In this document: one piece after another, positions 16,413 to 26,056 of the stretch
How the letters are laid out: every line of letters starts with the position of its first letter
How positions within the stretch are numbered: position 1 is the first letter of the stretch
NCBI GenBank assembly: GCA_947457885.1
Contig: CANGXU010000010.1
Coordinates: 1-45,512 of the forward strand
Reading direction: 5' to 3'
DNA from: Betaproteobacteria bacterium
Lineage (GTDB): Bacteria; Pseudomonadota; Gammaproteobacteria; Burkholderiales; CAIKXV01
DNA: 45,512 bases
Program-made: the position numbers and the translations under genes
Notes under the pieces: model-generated
Told to the model about the DNA's origin: nothing
What the model saw: the letters and a program-made list of their open reading frames with translations, nothing else
The model's database searches: none

Positions 16413-17759
16413 TCATTCGATGCCAAGCCGCTCCATCCGATAGCGAAGCTGGCGGAACGAGATGCCGAGGATCCTGGCGGCCGCCGTCCGGTTGAAGCGC
16501 GTCTTCTCGAGGGCCTCCAGGATCGCCTGCCTCTCGAGAGTGGCGAGGTAGTCTTCCAGTGGCAGGCCACGGATGTCGGGAGCATCGACCGCCACGGGCT
16601 TCAGCTGCAGGTCGTCGCGGCTGATTTCGCCACCCGAGCACAGGGCGAGCGCCCGCTCGAGGACGTTCTCGAGTTCACGCACGTTTCCCGGGAATGGATA
16701 GTCTTCGAGCGCGCGCAGTGCCGCGCCCGACAGCGCCGGGACGCGGGTGCCATCCTGCGCGCCACGCCGCCGGAGGAACTCCCTGGCGAGCAGGCCTATG
16801 TCCTCCGGCATGTCGCGCAGCGCGGGCATCTTCAGTTCGATCACGTTCAGCCGGTAGAACAGATCCTGCCGGAAGCGCCCGGCCTTCACTTCCTCGGCGA
16901 GATCCTTGTGCGTGGCGGAGATCACCCGGACATCGACCGGATCTTCCTGCGGCGAACCGACCTTGCGCACCCGCTTTTCCTGAATCGCACGCAGCAGCTT
17001 GACCTGCATCAGCAGCGGCAGCTCGGCCACTTCGTCGAGGAACAGCGTGCCGCCATCGGCCGCCTGGAAGAATCCGCCGCGCTCGCTGTCGGCGCCCGTG
17101 AACGCGCCCTTGCGATAGCCGAAGAACTCGCTCTCGACCAGGTTTTCCGGGAGCGCGCCACAGTTGACCGGCACGAACGGACGCTCGTGGCGCACGCTCT
17201 TCTGGTGGATCAGCTTGGCCGCGAGTTCCTTGCCGCAACCGGACTCGCCCGAGACGTGGATCGGCGCCTGGCTGCGCGCAAGGCGATCGATCATCTGCCG
17301 CGCCTGGCGCATCGTCGCGCTCTCGCCGAGCAGCGCATGCTCGACGGGCACGTCAGTGACGGGCGCGCTAGAGACGGGCGCCGCATCCTTGTCTTCGGAG
17401 AGTTTCAGCGCCGACTTGACCAGCGCTCGCAACTGATTCACCTGCACCGGCTTGGGCAGGTAGTCGAAGGCACCGGCCTTGAGCGCGGCCACTGCGTTCT
17501 CGGCGCTGCCGAAGGCAGTGATCACCGCCACCGGCATCTGCGGCCAGAAGCGCGAGGTGTACTCGAGCAGCGCAAGCCCGTCACCGTCGGGCAGCCGCAT
17601 GTCGGTCAGGCAAACATCGTAATGATGCTTCTGCAGCAACCGGCGCGCCTCGAATTCGCTCTCGGCCGCGTCGGTGACGAGGCCCATCCGGCTGAGCGTG
17701 AGGCTCAGCAGTTCGCGGATATCCGCCTCATCATCGACGATCAGGGCGCGCACGTTCAT
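16413..17759 (-). CDS. pilR: Type IV pilus response regulator PilR (NtrC family, sigma-54 activator)
   Basis: PilR activates sigma-54-dependent transcription of pilA. The 448-residue product has a receiver domain with acidic pocket DDE (9-11), phospho-acceptor Asp53 in [11 protein letters not shown] and Lys103. The AAA+ domain has Walker A GESGCGKE (171-178), the sigma-54 contact motif GAFTGA (218-223) and Walker B GGTLFLDE (236-243). A Fis-type helix-turn-helix, [20 protein letters not shown], ends the protein. ATG 17759 is preferred over an in-frame GTG nine codons upstream. It is paired with pilS. Confidence 0.94.
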   Translation of the reverse strand: MNVRALIVDDEADIRELLSLTLSRMGLVTDAAESEFEARRLLQKHHYDVCLTDMRLPDGDGLALLEYTSRFWPQMPVAVITAFGSAENAVAALKAGAFDYLPKPVQVNQLRALVKSALKLSEDKDAAPVSSAPVTDVPVEHALLGESATMRQARQMIDRLARSQAPIHVSGESGCGKELAAKLIHQKSVRHERPFVPVNCGALPENLVESEFFGYRKGAFTGADSERGGFFQAADGGTLFLDEVAELPLLMQVKLLRAIQEKRVRKVGSPQEDPVDVRVISATHKDLAEEVKAGRFRQDLFYRLNVIELKMPALRDMPEDIGLLAREFLRRRGAQDGTRVPALSGAALRALEDYPFPGNVRELENVLERALALCSGGEISRDDLQLKPVAVDAPDIRGLPLEDYLATLERQAILEALEKTRFNRTAAARILGISFRQLRYRMERLGIE

Positions 17760-17828
17760 CGGTGCCGGTTCGTCCGCGCCAGGCACGCGTGCGGCCCTGC
17801 CGGGTATACGGAATCCACGGGATGGACT

Positions 17829-19451
17829 TCATGCATGATTCGTCTCTGCCACAGCCTGGCATTGCAGGGTGAACCGGGTCGGTAGCGGCCCGGCAGCGAA
17901 CTCGAGCGTACCGCCGTTGGCGTCGGCCAGTTCGCGCGCCAAGTATAGACCGAGCCCGGTGCCGCTACTGGCCGTGGTGAAGAACGGTTCGAACAAGTGC
18001 GCCTGCACGGCCGGCACGATGCCCGGGCCATCGTCGAGCACGTCGACGAGAACGCTCGCCGCCTCGGTACGGCGTACCACGATGCGGATGCTGCCCGCCG
18101 ACCGGCTGCCGTGGCGCAACGCATTGCGGCAGAGGTTCCACATCACCTGGTTCAGGTGGCTGCGATCGAACTGCACGCCGGGCGACCCCTCCGCTTCGAC
18201 CACCAGCAACGACCGATCGATGCGTTCGTTGTCGCAGAACTCGATCGCGAAGGTAGCGAGGTAGCTGCTCAACTCGACGCTCTCGCGATGAACGCGGTCG
18301 CGCCGGTTGAGCTTCAGCACCTCCTGCACCATGCCGTCGATCCGGTGCGTGTTGTCATGGATGATCTGCAGCAGGCGCGCATCGGTAGCGTTGGCCGACT
18401 CGGTTTCCTGCAGCAATTCGGTCGCATGGTTGATCGCCGACAGCGGGTTGCGGATCTCGTGTGCGATGTTCGCGGTGAGCCTGCCCAGGGCCGCCAGCTT
18501 GAGCTGTTGCGCCTCGGCCTGGATGCGCGACAGGTCCTCGAGGAACAGCACCGACCGCCCGACCGCGCCGCCACCGACCGGAACGGTGCGCAGGCCGACC
18601 TCGCGCAGGGCGGGCTTGCCGGGCTGCGGCAGCCGCAGCGGCTTCGCCAGCGGCACGCGGTCGCGCTGCCAGCGCGCATGAGCCTCGGCCACTGGCGGCG
18701 AATACTCGCTCAGCGTGGCGTTGCGTCCCGGCAGGCCGCGCCCGCCGAGCAGTTCGACCGCCCGACTGTTGATCTGGCGGATGACACCTCGCTCGTCGAC
18801 CACCACCACGCCGTCCTGCATGTCCTGGATGATCAGCTTGTTGACCTCGGCCAGATTCGCGAGGTCGACGCCCCGCTGCGTCGCCAGGCGCTCGCTCGCG
18901 ACTGCGTAACCCGCCAGGGAGCGTGCCAGGAACGCAGTGGCGAAGTAGCAGATGCTGAGCAACCCCGCCTGGACGAACTGCGCGGGCCCGTCCGGATCCG
19001 ACAGGACACTCCATGCCTGCTCGCCGAGCACCGCGAGCGATCCCACCGCCGCGTAGAACAGCATCATCCGGCCCCGGCTGATCAGCGCGGCGCCCGCCTG
19101 CGAGGCCAGCAGCAGCAGCCCGAGCCCACTTGAGAGGCCGCCGCTTGCGTGCATCGCCAGCACGACGAACAGCGCGTCGGCCAGCGCGTGAGTGGTGAGC
19201 TGGGTCTCGAAATCGGGCTTTCGCGAGAGTATCCCCAGGAAGGCACAGGCCGAGAACACGGCATAGAGGCCCATCGCCCAGAGGAACAGTTGCGGCTGGC
19301 TTTGCCCGAACAGCAGTTGCTGGTCGAGCAACCATACCGCGAGCATCACCACCGGCACCAGGCACCGGTAGACGTTGAAGTAAAGCAGCGACCGCCAGAA
19401 GTCGTCGCGGGAGGCCTGGCCCGCGGTTGCGACCACCCCGGTGCCGGCCAT
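17829..19451 (-). CDS. pilS: Type IV pilus sensor histidine kinase PilS
   Basis: PilS senses pilin in the membrane and phosphorylates PilR. The 540-residue product has about six N-terminal membrane segments (residues 20-200), then a PAS-like domain starting near LIIQDMQDGVVVVDERGVIRQI. The H-box is LTANIAHEIRNPLSAINHATEL. The catalytic domain has an N-box (NQVMWNLCRNALRHG), DVLDDGPGIV and TGLGLYLARELADANGG. ATG 19451 lies 2 bp after the preceding small gene, indicating coupling. It precedes pilR by 69 bp. Confidence 0.94.
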   Translation of the reverse strand: MAGTGVVATAGQASRDDFWRSLLYFNVYRCLVPVVMLAVWLLDQQLLFGQSQPQLFLWAMGLYAVFSACAFLGILSRKPDFETQLTTHALADALFVVLAMHASGGLSSGLGLLLLASQAGAALISRGRMMLFYAAVGSLAVLGEQAWSVLSDPDGPAQFVQAGLLSICYFATAFLARSLAGYAVASERLATQRGVDLANLAEVNKLIIQDMQDGVVVVDERGVIRQINSRAVELLGGRGLPGRNATLSEYSPPVAEAHARWQRDRVPLAKPLRLPQPGKPALREVGLRTVPVGGGAVGRSVLFLEDLSRIQAEAQQLKLAALGRLTANIAHEIRNPLSAINHATELLQETESANATDARLLQIIHDNTHRIDGMVQEVLKLNRRDRVHRESVELSSYLATFAIEFCDNERIDRSLLVVEAEGSPGVQFDRSHLNQVMWNLCRNALRHGSRSAGSIRIVVRRTEAASVLVDVLDDGPGIVPAVQAHLFEPFFTTASSGTGLGLYLARELADANGGTLEFAAGPLPTRFTLQCQAVAETNHA

Positions 19452-19453
19452 GC

Positions 19454-19672
19454 TCAGTGCAACCGCTCGTGTTCCCGGCTGCAGAATCGCGCGCCGCGCG
19501 CCTCCACGCTCTCGGCCTTGGGCAGGAACACGCCGCAGTGCGCGCAACGGACCATGTCCTCCACGGGCCGGCCGGCCGGCCGCCGGTCGCGGCGGGCCGC
19601 AGCACGTGCCTTCCCGGTGACCATCCAGACGATCACCGCGATCACCGCGAGCAGCACCAGGTACTTGATCAA
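19454..19672 (-). CDS. Small membrane-anchored zinc-ribbon-like protein, PP0621 family
   Basis: The 72-residue product has a single N-terminal membrane helix (YLVLLAVIAVIVWMV), an Arg-rich juxtamembrane segment, and a C-terminal metal-binding-like motif, MVRCAHCGVFLPKAE followed by FCSREHERLH (CxxC...C...H). This arrangement matches the PP0621 family, often found next to pilSR in betaproteobacteria and of unknown function. The frame starts with TTG (19672); no other start fits before the membrane helix. It overlaps nothing and ends 2 bp before pilS. Confidence 0.8.
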   Translation of the reverse strand: MIKYLVLLAVIAVIVWMVTGKARAAARRDRRPAGRPVEDMVRCAHCGVFLPKAESVEARGARFCSREHERLH

Positions 19673-19694
19673 GGCGGCCCGTTTCGCGGATGCG

Positions 19695-20234
19695 TCACTG
19701 GCCCGGCGCCTCGGGGTCCATGTGCAGTGCTTCCAGGAAGCGCGAGACCATGTTGTAGGCGCCTACGGTGGCGGTCAGTTCGACCATCTGACGCGCGTCA
19801 AAGAAGCGTGCAGTCGCGTCGAACACGGCGTCAGGCACGTGGATCTCGCGCGTCATCGAGTCGGCGTAGGCGATCACCGCCCGCGCCCGATCATCGAACA
19901 GGCCCACCGGTGGCGGCGCCAGCGCAGGCAGCATGCGCAAGGCCTCGAGCTGCGTGTCGGACATGCCTTCCTTGCGTGCGAACGGAAGGTGGGCGGCGAA
20001 TTCATAGGGCGCGTCGTTGATGACCGCCACGCGCATGATCGCGAGTTCGGTATACAACGCCGGAACCAGGCACTGCTGCCGGATCGCCGTCAGCAGGTGC
20101 AACCATCCTTCCGCCACCGGCGGGCTGTTCATCAGCATCCGGTAGAGATTGAGCATCTTGCCCCCGCGCTGTTCGCGGATACGACGGGCAAGGTCCGGAT
20201 GGTCTGACTCTGCGGCGTAGGCCACACGGGCCAT
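19695..20234 (-). CDS. Carboxymuconolactone decarboxylase family protein
   Basis: An all-helical 179-residue protein of the CMD/AhpD-like fold. The segment LYTELAIMRVAVINDAPYEFAAHLPFARKEGMSD carries the Glu and His positions of the decarboxylase branch, and no AhpD-type CxxC is present, so peroxidase activity is unlikely. ATG 20234 has a GAGGTG ribosome site; an in-frame GTG four codons upstream is less likely. Such proteins are often annotated as peroxidase-related or 4-carboxymuconolactone decarboxylase, but no protocatechuate genes are near. It lies between tRNA-Pro and the PP0621 gene, 22 bp before the latter. Confidence 0.85.
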   Translation of the reverse strand: MARVAYAAESDHPDLARRIREQRGGKMLNLYRMLMNSPPVAEGWLHLLTAIRQQCLVPALYTELAIMRVAVINDAPYEFAAHLPFARKEGMSDTQLEALRMLPALAPPPVGLFDDRARAVIAYADSMTREIHVPDAVFDATARFFDARQMVELTATVGAYNMVSRFLEALHMDPEAPGQ

Positions 20235-20260
20235 GGGACACCTCACGGGATCAAGGCGCC

Positions 20261-20337
<77 letters not shown>

Positions 20338-20422
20338 AATTTGCGCAACGACAACAACAGAACAATCGTACTGACGTGATACCTGCATCTGCCTGCCGGG
20401 CCCTCGTCGGCCGGTTTCCCGG

Positions 20423-21385
20423 TCAGACGTCTCGTGCCACAGCGAAGGCGGCGAAGTCTATCAGAGAATCGCGGAACTTCGAATCGGGAAATGAACGAAT
20501 TGCATCCTGGGCACACTGCGCCTCGCGCACTGCCTGGTCGCGTGCATAGGCAAGCGACCCGCATTGCTCGAGTGCGGCCAGCACTTCGCCGAACCGCTCG
20601 ACAGTGCCCTCCTCGATCACCTCGCGCAGCATGACGCGCTGCGCATCGGATGCATTGGCGAGTGCGTGGATCAGCGGCAGGGTCGACTTGCCTTCGGCGA
20701 GGTCGTCGCCGAGGTTCTTGCCGATCGACGTCCGGTCACCCGAATAGTCGAGCACGTCATCGATCAGCTGGAATGCGGTACCGAGGTGCATGCCGTACGC
20801 GGCGAGCGCCTGTTCTCGAGCCGGCGACTGGCGCGCAAGCACTGCGCCGAGCCGGGCGGACGCCTCGAAAAGCTTCGCGGTCTTCGACCGCACCACGCGC
20901 AGGTATTCGCCCTCGGTCAGGTCGGCGTTGTGCACGCCGAGCAGTTGCAGCACTTCGCCCTCGGCGATCACGTTCGTCGCGTCGGCCAGCACCTCGAGCA
21001 CCCTGATGTCGCCAATCCCGACCATCATCTGGAAGGCGCGGGAATAGATGAAATCGCCGACCAGCACGCTGGCAGCGTTGCCGAAGCTGGCATTGGCGGT
21101 CGGCCGCCCGCGGCGCAGTGACGACTCGTCGACGACGTCGTCGTGCAGCAGCGTGGCGGTATGTATGAACTCGACCACCGCCGCGATCTCGAGGTGGGCA
21201 CGGCCGTGGTAGCCCGAGGCACCTGCGGCCAGCACAACCAGGGCGGGTCGCAACCGCTTGCCGCCGCTGGAGACGAGATACTCGGCGACCTGCCGGATCA
21301 GCGGCACCTCGGAGGCAAGCCTGTCGCGGATGATCTGCTCGACCGCGTCGAGGTCGGCCTTGATAAGGGTGCGGAACACTTCCAT
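20423..21385 (-). CDS. ispB: Polyprenyl (octaprenyl) diphosphate synthase
   Basis: IspB makes the long isoprenoid tail of ubiquinone by adding isopentenyl diphosphate units to an allylic primer. The 320-residue product has both aspartate-rich motifs, LLHDDVVDES and LIDDVLDY, the GGKRLRPALV segment for diphosphate binding, and KTAKLFEAS. ATG 21385 gives MEVFRTLIKADLDAVEQII, which aligns with the IspB N-terminus; the much longer frame upstream is antisense to rplU. Product chain length (octa- or otherwise) cannot be read from sequence. It is divergent from rplU. Confidence 0.94.
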   Translation of the reverse strand: MEVFRTLIKADLDAVEQIIRDRLASEVPLIRQVAEYLVSSGGKRLRPALVVLAAGASGYHGRAHLEIAAVVEFIHTATLLHDDVVDESSLRRGRPTANASFGNAASVLVGDFIYSRAFQMMVGIGDIRVLEVLADATNVIAEGEVLQLLGVHNADLTEGEYLRVVRSKTAKLFEASARLGAVLARQSPAREQALAAYGMHLGTAFQLIDDVLDYSGDRTSIGKNLGDDLAEGKSTLPLIHALANASDAQRVMLREVIEEGTVERFGEVLAALEQCGSLAYARDQAVREAQCAQDAIRSFPDSKFRDSLIDFAAFAVARDV

Positions 21386-21440
21386 CGGGGCTCGGCGCAG
21401 GGCGCGATCGTGAGCGTCGAATTTCTTCGGCAAGTCAAAT

Positions 21441-21449
21441 AGGATAGCA
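21441..21449 (-). promoter_or_regulatory. Candidate extended -10 for ispB
   Basis: On the minus strand TGCTATCCT forms an extended -10 about 55 bp upstream of the ispB ATG. No clear -35 is visible at the right distance. Confidence 0.35.
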
Positions 21450-21547
21450 GGAGCGACCGCGGGCAGGCGTACGGCCTGTACTGCACGCCGAAGAGATGGC
21501 CCGGGAGGCGGCACAGAGCGTTTCCGCGCAGATTCACGCCCTTTCCT

Positions 21548-21576
21548 TTGACTGCAGCCGATCGCGTGGGCATCAT
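21548..21576 (+). promoter_or_regulatory. Candidate sigma-70 promoter for rplU-rpmA
   Basis: TTGACT (21548-21553), a 17-bp spacer and CATCAT (21571-21576) sit about 60 bp upstream of the rplU start. The -35 matches five of six consensus bases. Confidence 0.5.
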
Positions 21577-21637
21577 CGTGGGTTCCGTAGTTTCCGGTGT
21601 GCCGGATGCGCCGGCCAGTCTTCCCAGGAGCATTCCC

Positions 21638-21949
21638 ATGTATGCGGTCATCCAGACCGGTGGCAAACAGTACCGCGTTGCCGTCGGTGATCAACTGAAC
21701 ATCGAGAAGCTGGCGGTCGCCGTCGGCGACGAAATCGCGCTGGACAAGGTACTGATGGTGTCCGATGGCGAGACGCTGTCCATCGGCAAGCCGCTGCTCG
21801 AGAACGCGACGGTGAAGGCGACCGTGATCGGCGAAGGACGCGGCGACAAGGTCCACATCTTCAAGATGCGTCGGCGCAAGCACTACCGGCGCAGCCAGGG
21901 CCATCGTCAGTCGTACACCATGGTCCGCATCGACACCATCCAGGCCTGA
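21638..21949 (+). CDS. rplU: 50S ribosomal protein L21
   Basis: The 103-residue product begins [19 protein letters not shown] and contains [20 protein letters not shown], the RNA-binding signature of L21. Its length equals that of the E. coli protein. AGGAG precedes the ATG at 21638. It is followed by rpmA after 31 bp, the order conserved across bacteria. Confidence 0.98.
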   Translation: MYAVIQTGGKQYRVAVGDQLNIEKLAVAVGDEIALDKVLMVSDGETLSIGKPLLENATVKATVIGEGRGDKVHIFKMRRRKHYRRSQGHRQSYTMVRIDTIQA

Positions 21950-21980
21950 GTCAGCGCCGGCCAGAACACAGGAGTCAAAG

Positions 21981-22238
21981 ATGGCACACAAGAAAGCAGG
22001 CGGCAGTTCACGCAACGGCCGCGATTCACAGGCCAAACGCCTCGGCGTGAAGCGCTACGGTGGCGAAGCCGTCACCGCAGGGTCGATCATCGTCCGTCAG
22101 CGCGGAACCCGCATGCGTGCCGGTGACAACGTCGGCATCGGCCGCGATCACACCCTGTTCGCGCTGGTGCAGGGGCTGGTCAAGTTCGAGCTCAAGGGCG
22201 AGCAGCTGCGCACGACGGTCAGCATCGTTCCTGCCTGA
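21981..22238 (+). CDS. rpmA: 50S ribosomal protein L27
   Basis: The 85-residue product starts [20 protein letters not shown], the peptidyl-transferase-proximal tail of L27, and continues [21 protein letters not shown]. No cleavable N-terminal extension of the Firmicute kind is present. The ribosome site is AGGAG. A strong terminator follows. Confidence 0.98.
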   Translation: MAHKKAGGSSRNGRDSQAKRLGVKRYGGEAVTAGSIIVRQRGTRMRAGDNVGIGRDHTLFALVQGLVKFELKGEQLRTTVSIVPA

Positions 22239-22265
22239 GCAGGAGACCGCCCACGCGGTGACGGA

Positions 22266-22297
22266 GCCCTGCCGGCGACGGCAGGGCTTCTTCGTTT
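22266..22297 (+). terminator. Intrinsic terminator after rpmA
   Basis: A perfect 9-bp GC-rich stem (GCCCTGCCG / CGGCAGGGC) with a GCGA loop is followed by TTCTTCGTTT. It lies between rpmA and obgE, so obgE is read by partial read-through or from its own promoter. Confidence 0.8.
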
Positions 22298-22318
22298 CCG
22301 CGCCCCGGCATCCTCCAG

Positions 22319-23362
22319 ATGAAATTCGTCGACGAAGCGATCATCGATGTCCTGGCCGGCAACGGCGGGGACGGCGCGGCCAGCTTCCGCCGCGAGAAGT
22401 ACATCCCGCGCGGCGGCCCCGATGGCGGTGATGGTGGCCGCGGGGGCAACATCCATGCGGTCGCCGACCGCAACATCAACACGCTGGTCGACTTCCGTTT
22501 CGCGCGTACCCACCGCGCAGGCCATGGCGAACGCGGGATGGGCTCCGACTGCTACGGCGCGGCAGGCAAGGACATCCTGCTGCGCATGCCGGTCGGTACG
22601 CTGGTGTACGACGCGGAGACCGGCAGCCCGATCGCCGACCTTGCCAGGGACGGCGATACCGCCCTTCTTGCCCACGGCGGCAAGGGCGGGCTCGGAAACC
22701 TGCATTTCAAGTCGAGCATCAACCGGGCGCCGCGGCAATCGACGCCCGGCGAACACGGGGAAGTTCGCAAGCTGCGACTGGAACTGCGCGTGCTTGCCGA
22801 CGTAGGGCTGCTGGGCATGCCGAACGCCGGAAAGTCGACGCTGATCCGCGCGGTCTCTGCAGCGCGGCCCAAGGTCGCCGATTACCCGTTCACCACGCTG
22901 CATCCGAACCTGGGGGTGGTGCGGGTCGACATCGACAACAGCTTCGTGATCGCGGACATCCCCGGCCTCATCGAGGGCGCCGCCGAGGGGGCGGGCCTCG
23001 GCCACCAGTTCCTGCGCCACCTGCAGCGCACGCATCTGCTGCTGCATCTGGTCGATGTGGTGGACGATGCTCAGGACCCGGTGGACGCAGTACGCAAGAT
23101 CGCGCGCGAACTCGTGAAGTACGATCCTGCGCTCGGCGACAAGCCACGCTGGCTCATCCTGAACAAGATCGATGCGCTGCCCGACGGTGATGCGACGAAG
23201 CTGCAGAAGGACATCGTGCGGCGGCTGCGCTGGAAGGCGCCGGTTTTCTCGATCTCCGCCGTATCCGGCGAAGGCTGCCAGCCGCTGATCCGTGCGATCA
23301 GCGACCACCTCGCTGCGGCACGTGCCGCCATCGACTCCGGGACACCCTCCCCGGACGCCTGA
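22319..23362 (+). CDS. obgE: Obg-family GTPase (ribosome assembly and stress)
   Basis: The 347-residue protein has the glycine-rich Obg domain at the start ([20 protein letters not shown] and repeated GGxGG segments to about residue 158), then the GTPase domain with G1 [11 protein letters not shown], switch [11 protein letters not shown]3 DIPGLIEGA and G4 NKID. It binds the 50S subunit and links growth to nucleotide state. The C-terminus is short and lacks an extra OCT domain. It follows rpmA in the conserved order and precedes proB. Confidence 0.97.
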   Translation: MKFVDEAIIDVLAGNGGDGAASFRREKYIPRGGPDGGDGGRGGNIHAVADRNINTLVDFRFARTHRAGHGERGMGSDCYGAAGKDILLRMPVGTLVYDAETGSPIADLARDGDTALLAHGGKGGLGNLHFKSSINRAPRQSTPGEHGEVRKLRLELRVLADVGLLGMPNAGKSTLIRAVSAARPKVADYPFTTLHPNLGVVRVDIDNSFVIADIPGLIEGAAEGAGLGHQFLRHLQRTHLLLHLVDVVDDAQDPVDAVRKIARELVKYDPALGDKPRWLILNKIDALPDGDATKLQKDIVRRLRWKAPVFSISAVSGEGCQPLIRAISDHLAAARAAIDSGTPSPDA

Positions 23363-23389
23363 ACCACGTCCGCTTCACGCCCGCACGCC

Positions 23390-24568
23390 ATGACCACAGC
23401 GAACGCCGCCGCCCCCGCCAGGACCACGCCGGACAGCACGGCACTGCCGGCGTTCAGCAGCGCCCGTCGCATCGTCGTCAAGGTCGGCAGCAGCCTGGTC
23501 ACGAACCGCGGCCAGGGCCTGGACCGCGAGGCACTCGCGCGCTGGGCGTCGCAGATCGCACGCCTGCGCGCCGGCGGACGCGAGATCGTGCTGGTGTCCA
23601 GCGGTGCGATTGCCGAAGGCATGCAGCGGCTGGGCTGGTCGAAGCGGCCCAGCGCCCTGCACGAACTGCAGGCCGCAGCAGCGGTCGGCCAGATGGGACT
23701 CGCCCAGGTCTACGAGAGCTGCTTCCGCGAACACGGCCTGCTGACGTCGCAGATCCTGCTCACCCACGAAGACCTCGCCGACCGCCGGCGCTACCTGAAC
23801 GCACGAAGCACGCTGGTCACCCTGCTCGGTCTTGGCGTGATCCCGATCATCAACGAGAACGATACCGTCACCACCGAGGAGATCAAGCTCGGCGACAACG
23901 ACACGCTGGCATCCCTGGTCACCAATCTCATCGAGGCCGAGGCACTGGTGATACTGACCGACCAGCCCGGTATCTTCACCGGCGACCCGAGGCTGGATCC
24001 TTCGGCAACCCTGCTCGCCACGGCCAGGGCCGGCGATCCGCATCTCGAGTCGATCGCCGGCGGCGTCGGCAGTTCGATCGCGCGCGGCGGCATGCTGACC
24101 AAGGTGCTCGCCGCGAAGCGGGCGGCACGCAGCGGGGCCTACACCATCGTGGCGAGCGGCGAAGAGACTGAAGTGCTGGTCCGACTGGCTGGCGGCGAAT
24201 CGATCGGCACGCTGCTGGTGCCCGATACCGCCCCGATGGCTGCACGCAAGCAATGGCTGGCCGACCAGTTGCAGGTGCGCGGGCAGGTCACCGTCGATGC
24301 CGGTGCGGTGCGTGCACTGGTGGTCGAAGGCAAGAGCCTGTTGTCCATCGGGGCCACTGCGGTCAGCGGCGATTTCGACCGGGGCGAACTCGTACGCTGC
24401 ATGGGCCCGGACGGTACCGAAATCGCGCGCGGGCTCGCCAACTATCCGTCCTCAGAGGTCGCGCGCATCCTCGGCGTGCGTTCCGGCGACATCGAGGCAC
24501 GGCTCGGCTACGTGGTCGAGCCCGAACTGATCCATCGCGACAACCTCGTGGTGACGGCACGGCCGTAG
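23390..24568 (+). CDS. proB: Glutamate 5-kinase
   Basis: ProB phosphorylates glutamate in the first step of proline synthesis. Of 392 residues, about 27-285 form the amino-acid-kinase domain ([58 protein letters not shown]). A C-terminal PUA domain (about 300-390) begins [20 protein letters not shown]. The first 25 residues are an Ala/Thr-rich extension not needed by the fold, so the true start might be later, although no better start codon is seen before VVKVGSS. It follows obgE by 27 bp. Confidence 0.96.
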   Translation: MTTANAAAPARTTPDSTALPAFSSARRIVVKVGSSLVTNRGQGLDREALARWASQIARLRAGGREIVLVSSGAIAEGMQRLGWSKRPSALHELQAAAAVGQMGLAQVYESCFREHGLLTSQILLTHEDLADRRRYLNARSTLVTLLGLGVIPIINENDTVTTEEIKLGDNDTLASLVTNLIEAEALVILTDQPGIFTGDPRLDPSATLLATARAGDPHLESIAGGVGSSIARGGMLTKVLAAKRAARSGAYTIVASGEETEVLVRLAGGESIGTLLVPDTAPMAARKQWLADQLQVRGQVTVDAGAVRALVVEGKSLLSIGATAVSGDFDRGELVRCMGPDGTEIARGLANYPSSEVARILGVRSGDIEARLGYVVEPELIHRDNLVVTARP

Positions 24569-24572
24569 ACAA

Positions 24573-24588
24573 CCGTCGGAGACGACGG
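24573..24588. terminator. Short hairpin between convergent proB and CNP1-like genes
   Basis: CCGTCG and CGACGG form a 6-bp stem with a GAGA loop in the 34-bp gap between two converging genes. It has no T-tract on either strand, so it is a weak candidate for a shared end. Confidence 0.3.
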
Positions 24589-24602
24589 CGCGCGGGGCCT
24601 GA

Positions 24603-25247
24603 CTAATCCCTCACGGCACGCGGGTGGATACCCGCCTTCAGCGCCGAGCGCAGTTCCTGCAGAGAGGCCACTGGCAGTCTGGCCGGGCAGAAGATGTCCT
24701 TGTACAGGACCTCGCGCATGCCCGTCGGGTCCTGGCGATCGACCGGATTCCAGCGCGGCGCGCCCACCGGCACCCAGCGGCCATCGATGCTGCCGGTCGC
24801 CAGGATGATGCGATCCCGGGATCCGCAGCGCATGCCTTCGAAGGTGACCGACCGTGCGCCGCTGGCGCTGCGCGCCACGAACGTGTAGCGGATTTCCCCC
24901 CCCTCAACGAGTTCGAGCGAACGCTGGTCGACCCAGAACCGGAGGTCCGCACGAACACCCTGTCGCAGCAGGACCAGGTTCTGCTCTTCCGGCCAGTCCG
25001 GAAGTGAGATCGCAAGATCCCCGCCATTCTCGCCCGCGCCCGGCAGCAGCACCTGCGGCCTGCCGTCGACGGGCGCCTGCTTCGCCTCGCCGGCACCCGA
25101 CGAGACTGCGGGGGCAGCGCTGGGCCTGGTGCTGCCACACCCCGTCGCCAGAAGGGCAGCGGCCATCATCACGGCCGGCAGCGTGCCGGTACGCAGGCGC
25201 GAGGAACAACGGGCAAGCCGGACGAAGGCTGGAGGATCGATGCGCAT
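24603..25247 (-). CDS. CNP1-like lipoprotein
   Basis: The 214-residue product has a long N-region, a hydrophobic stretch (LPAVMMAAALLATGC) and Cys37 as probable lipidation site, so it is an envelope lipoprotein. The mature part (LPDWPEEQNLVLLRQGVRAD, VTFEGMRCGSRDRIILATGS, EVLYKDIFCP) matches the CNP1-like family, originally described as a Neisseria cryptic protein and of unknown role. ATG 25247 was chosen since a much longer frame upstream is basic low-complexity sequence overlapping rppH. Two cysteines in the C-terminal half may pair. Confidence 0.83.
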   Translation of the reverse strand: MRIDPPAFVRLARCSSRLRTGTLPAVMMAAALLATGCGSTRPSAAPAVSSGAGEAKQAPVDGRPQVLLPGAGENGGDLAISLPDWPEEQNLVLLRQGVRADLRFWVDQRSLELVEGGEIRYTFVARSASGARSVTFEGMRCGSRDRIILATGSIDGRWVPVGAPRWNPVDRQDPTGMREVLYKDIFCPARLPVASLQELRSALKAGIHPRAVRD

Positions 25248-25365
25248 CTGGAGTCTCAGGCGGGGCACGGTCGGCGATTGTAGGCTGCGGTATGGTCTGC
25301 AGTTCGTCGACAGGGTGCGCCCCCGCCGGCAAGCCCGGCGCGGCGCGCGCAGGCTCCGGAAACGT

Positions 25366-25953
25366 TCAGGCTGCCCGCGTCTGGCCCTGCCCGGCCTCAG
25401 CCGTCGCGATCGGACGCTGCGCATCGATCTCGGCAGGGTTCAGCACCGCATCCGGACGCAGGCCCGCCGGCCGCGCACCCGTGCGCGGAAGGTATCGCGC
25501 GAGTTCCGCCAGCGCATTATGGTAGACCTCGCGCTTGAATTCGACGACCGATTCGACCGGGATCCAGTAGTCGCTCCACCGCCATGCATCGAATTCAGGG
25601 CGCTCGTTGGCACGCAGGCGCACGTCGCAGTCGCGGCCGGTCAGCCGCAACAGGAACCAGATCTGCTTCTGGCCACGGTAGAGCCCGCGCGAATCACGCC
25701 GGGTCCATTGTTCGGGCACGTCGTAGCGCAGCCACTCGCGGGTACGGCCGAGGATGCGTACATGGCACGACTGCAGGCCGACCTCTTCCTCGAGTTCCCG
25801 GTACATGGCCTGTTCCGGCGTCTCGCCGCGCTTCATGCCGCCCTGCGGAAACTGCCAGGCGTCCTCGCGCACACGCTTGCCCCAGAACACCTGGTTGCGG
25901 GTGTTGCTCAGGATGATGCCCACATTCAGGCGATAGCCATCGCGATCGATCAC
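25366..25953 (-). CDS. rppH: RNA 5'-pyrophosphohydrolase RppH
   Basis: RppH removes pyrophosphate from mRNA 5' ends and starts RNase E-dependent decay. The Nudix box is complete at residues 38-60 ([20 protein letters not shown] then VGL). The start is [20 protein letters not shown] matches the family's MIDDDGYRPNVGII. At 195 residues it is longer than E. coli RppH (176), with a Pro/Ala-rich, probably disordered C-terminal tail. It is separated from the CNP1-like gene by 118 bp. A promoter with an inverted repeat lies just upstream. Confidence 0.95.
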   Translation of the reverse strand: MIDRDGYRLNVGIILSNTRNQVFWGKRVREDAWQFPQGGMKRGETPEQAMYRELEEEVGLQSCHVRILGRTREWLRYDVPEQWTRRDSRGLYRGQKQIWFLLRLTGRDCDVRLRANERPEFDAWRWSDYWIPVESVVEFKREVYHNALAELARYLPRTGARPAGLRPDAVLNPAEIDAQRPIATAEAGQGQTRAA

Positions 25954-25972
25954 CGCATGCCCCCGGGTCCGG

Positions 25973-26013
25973 CGTCACGTGAGAACTTTACGGACGTGAC
26001 GGAATTTTTTCAC
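25973..26013 (-). promoter_or_regulatory. rppH promoter overlapped by a perfect inverted repeat
   Basis: On the minus strand GTGAAA (26008-26013), a 17-bp spacer and TAAAGT (25985-25990) form a sigma-70-like promoter 25-30 bp before the rppH GTG. CGTCACGT (25973-25980) and ACGTGACG (25994-26001) are perfect 8-bp inverted halves spaced by 13 bp, with the -10 between them. This is operator-like geometry. On the plus strand a T6 follows, so a terminator is an alternative reading. Confidence 0.5.
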
Positions 26014-26056
26014 ATTTCTTGCGTCGTGGGTAGGTGCTGGTGCGGCGATGCAACAG

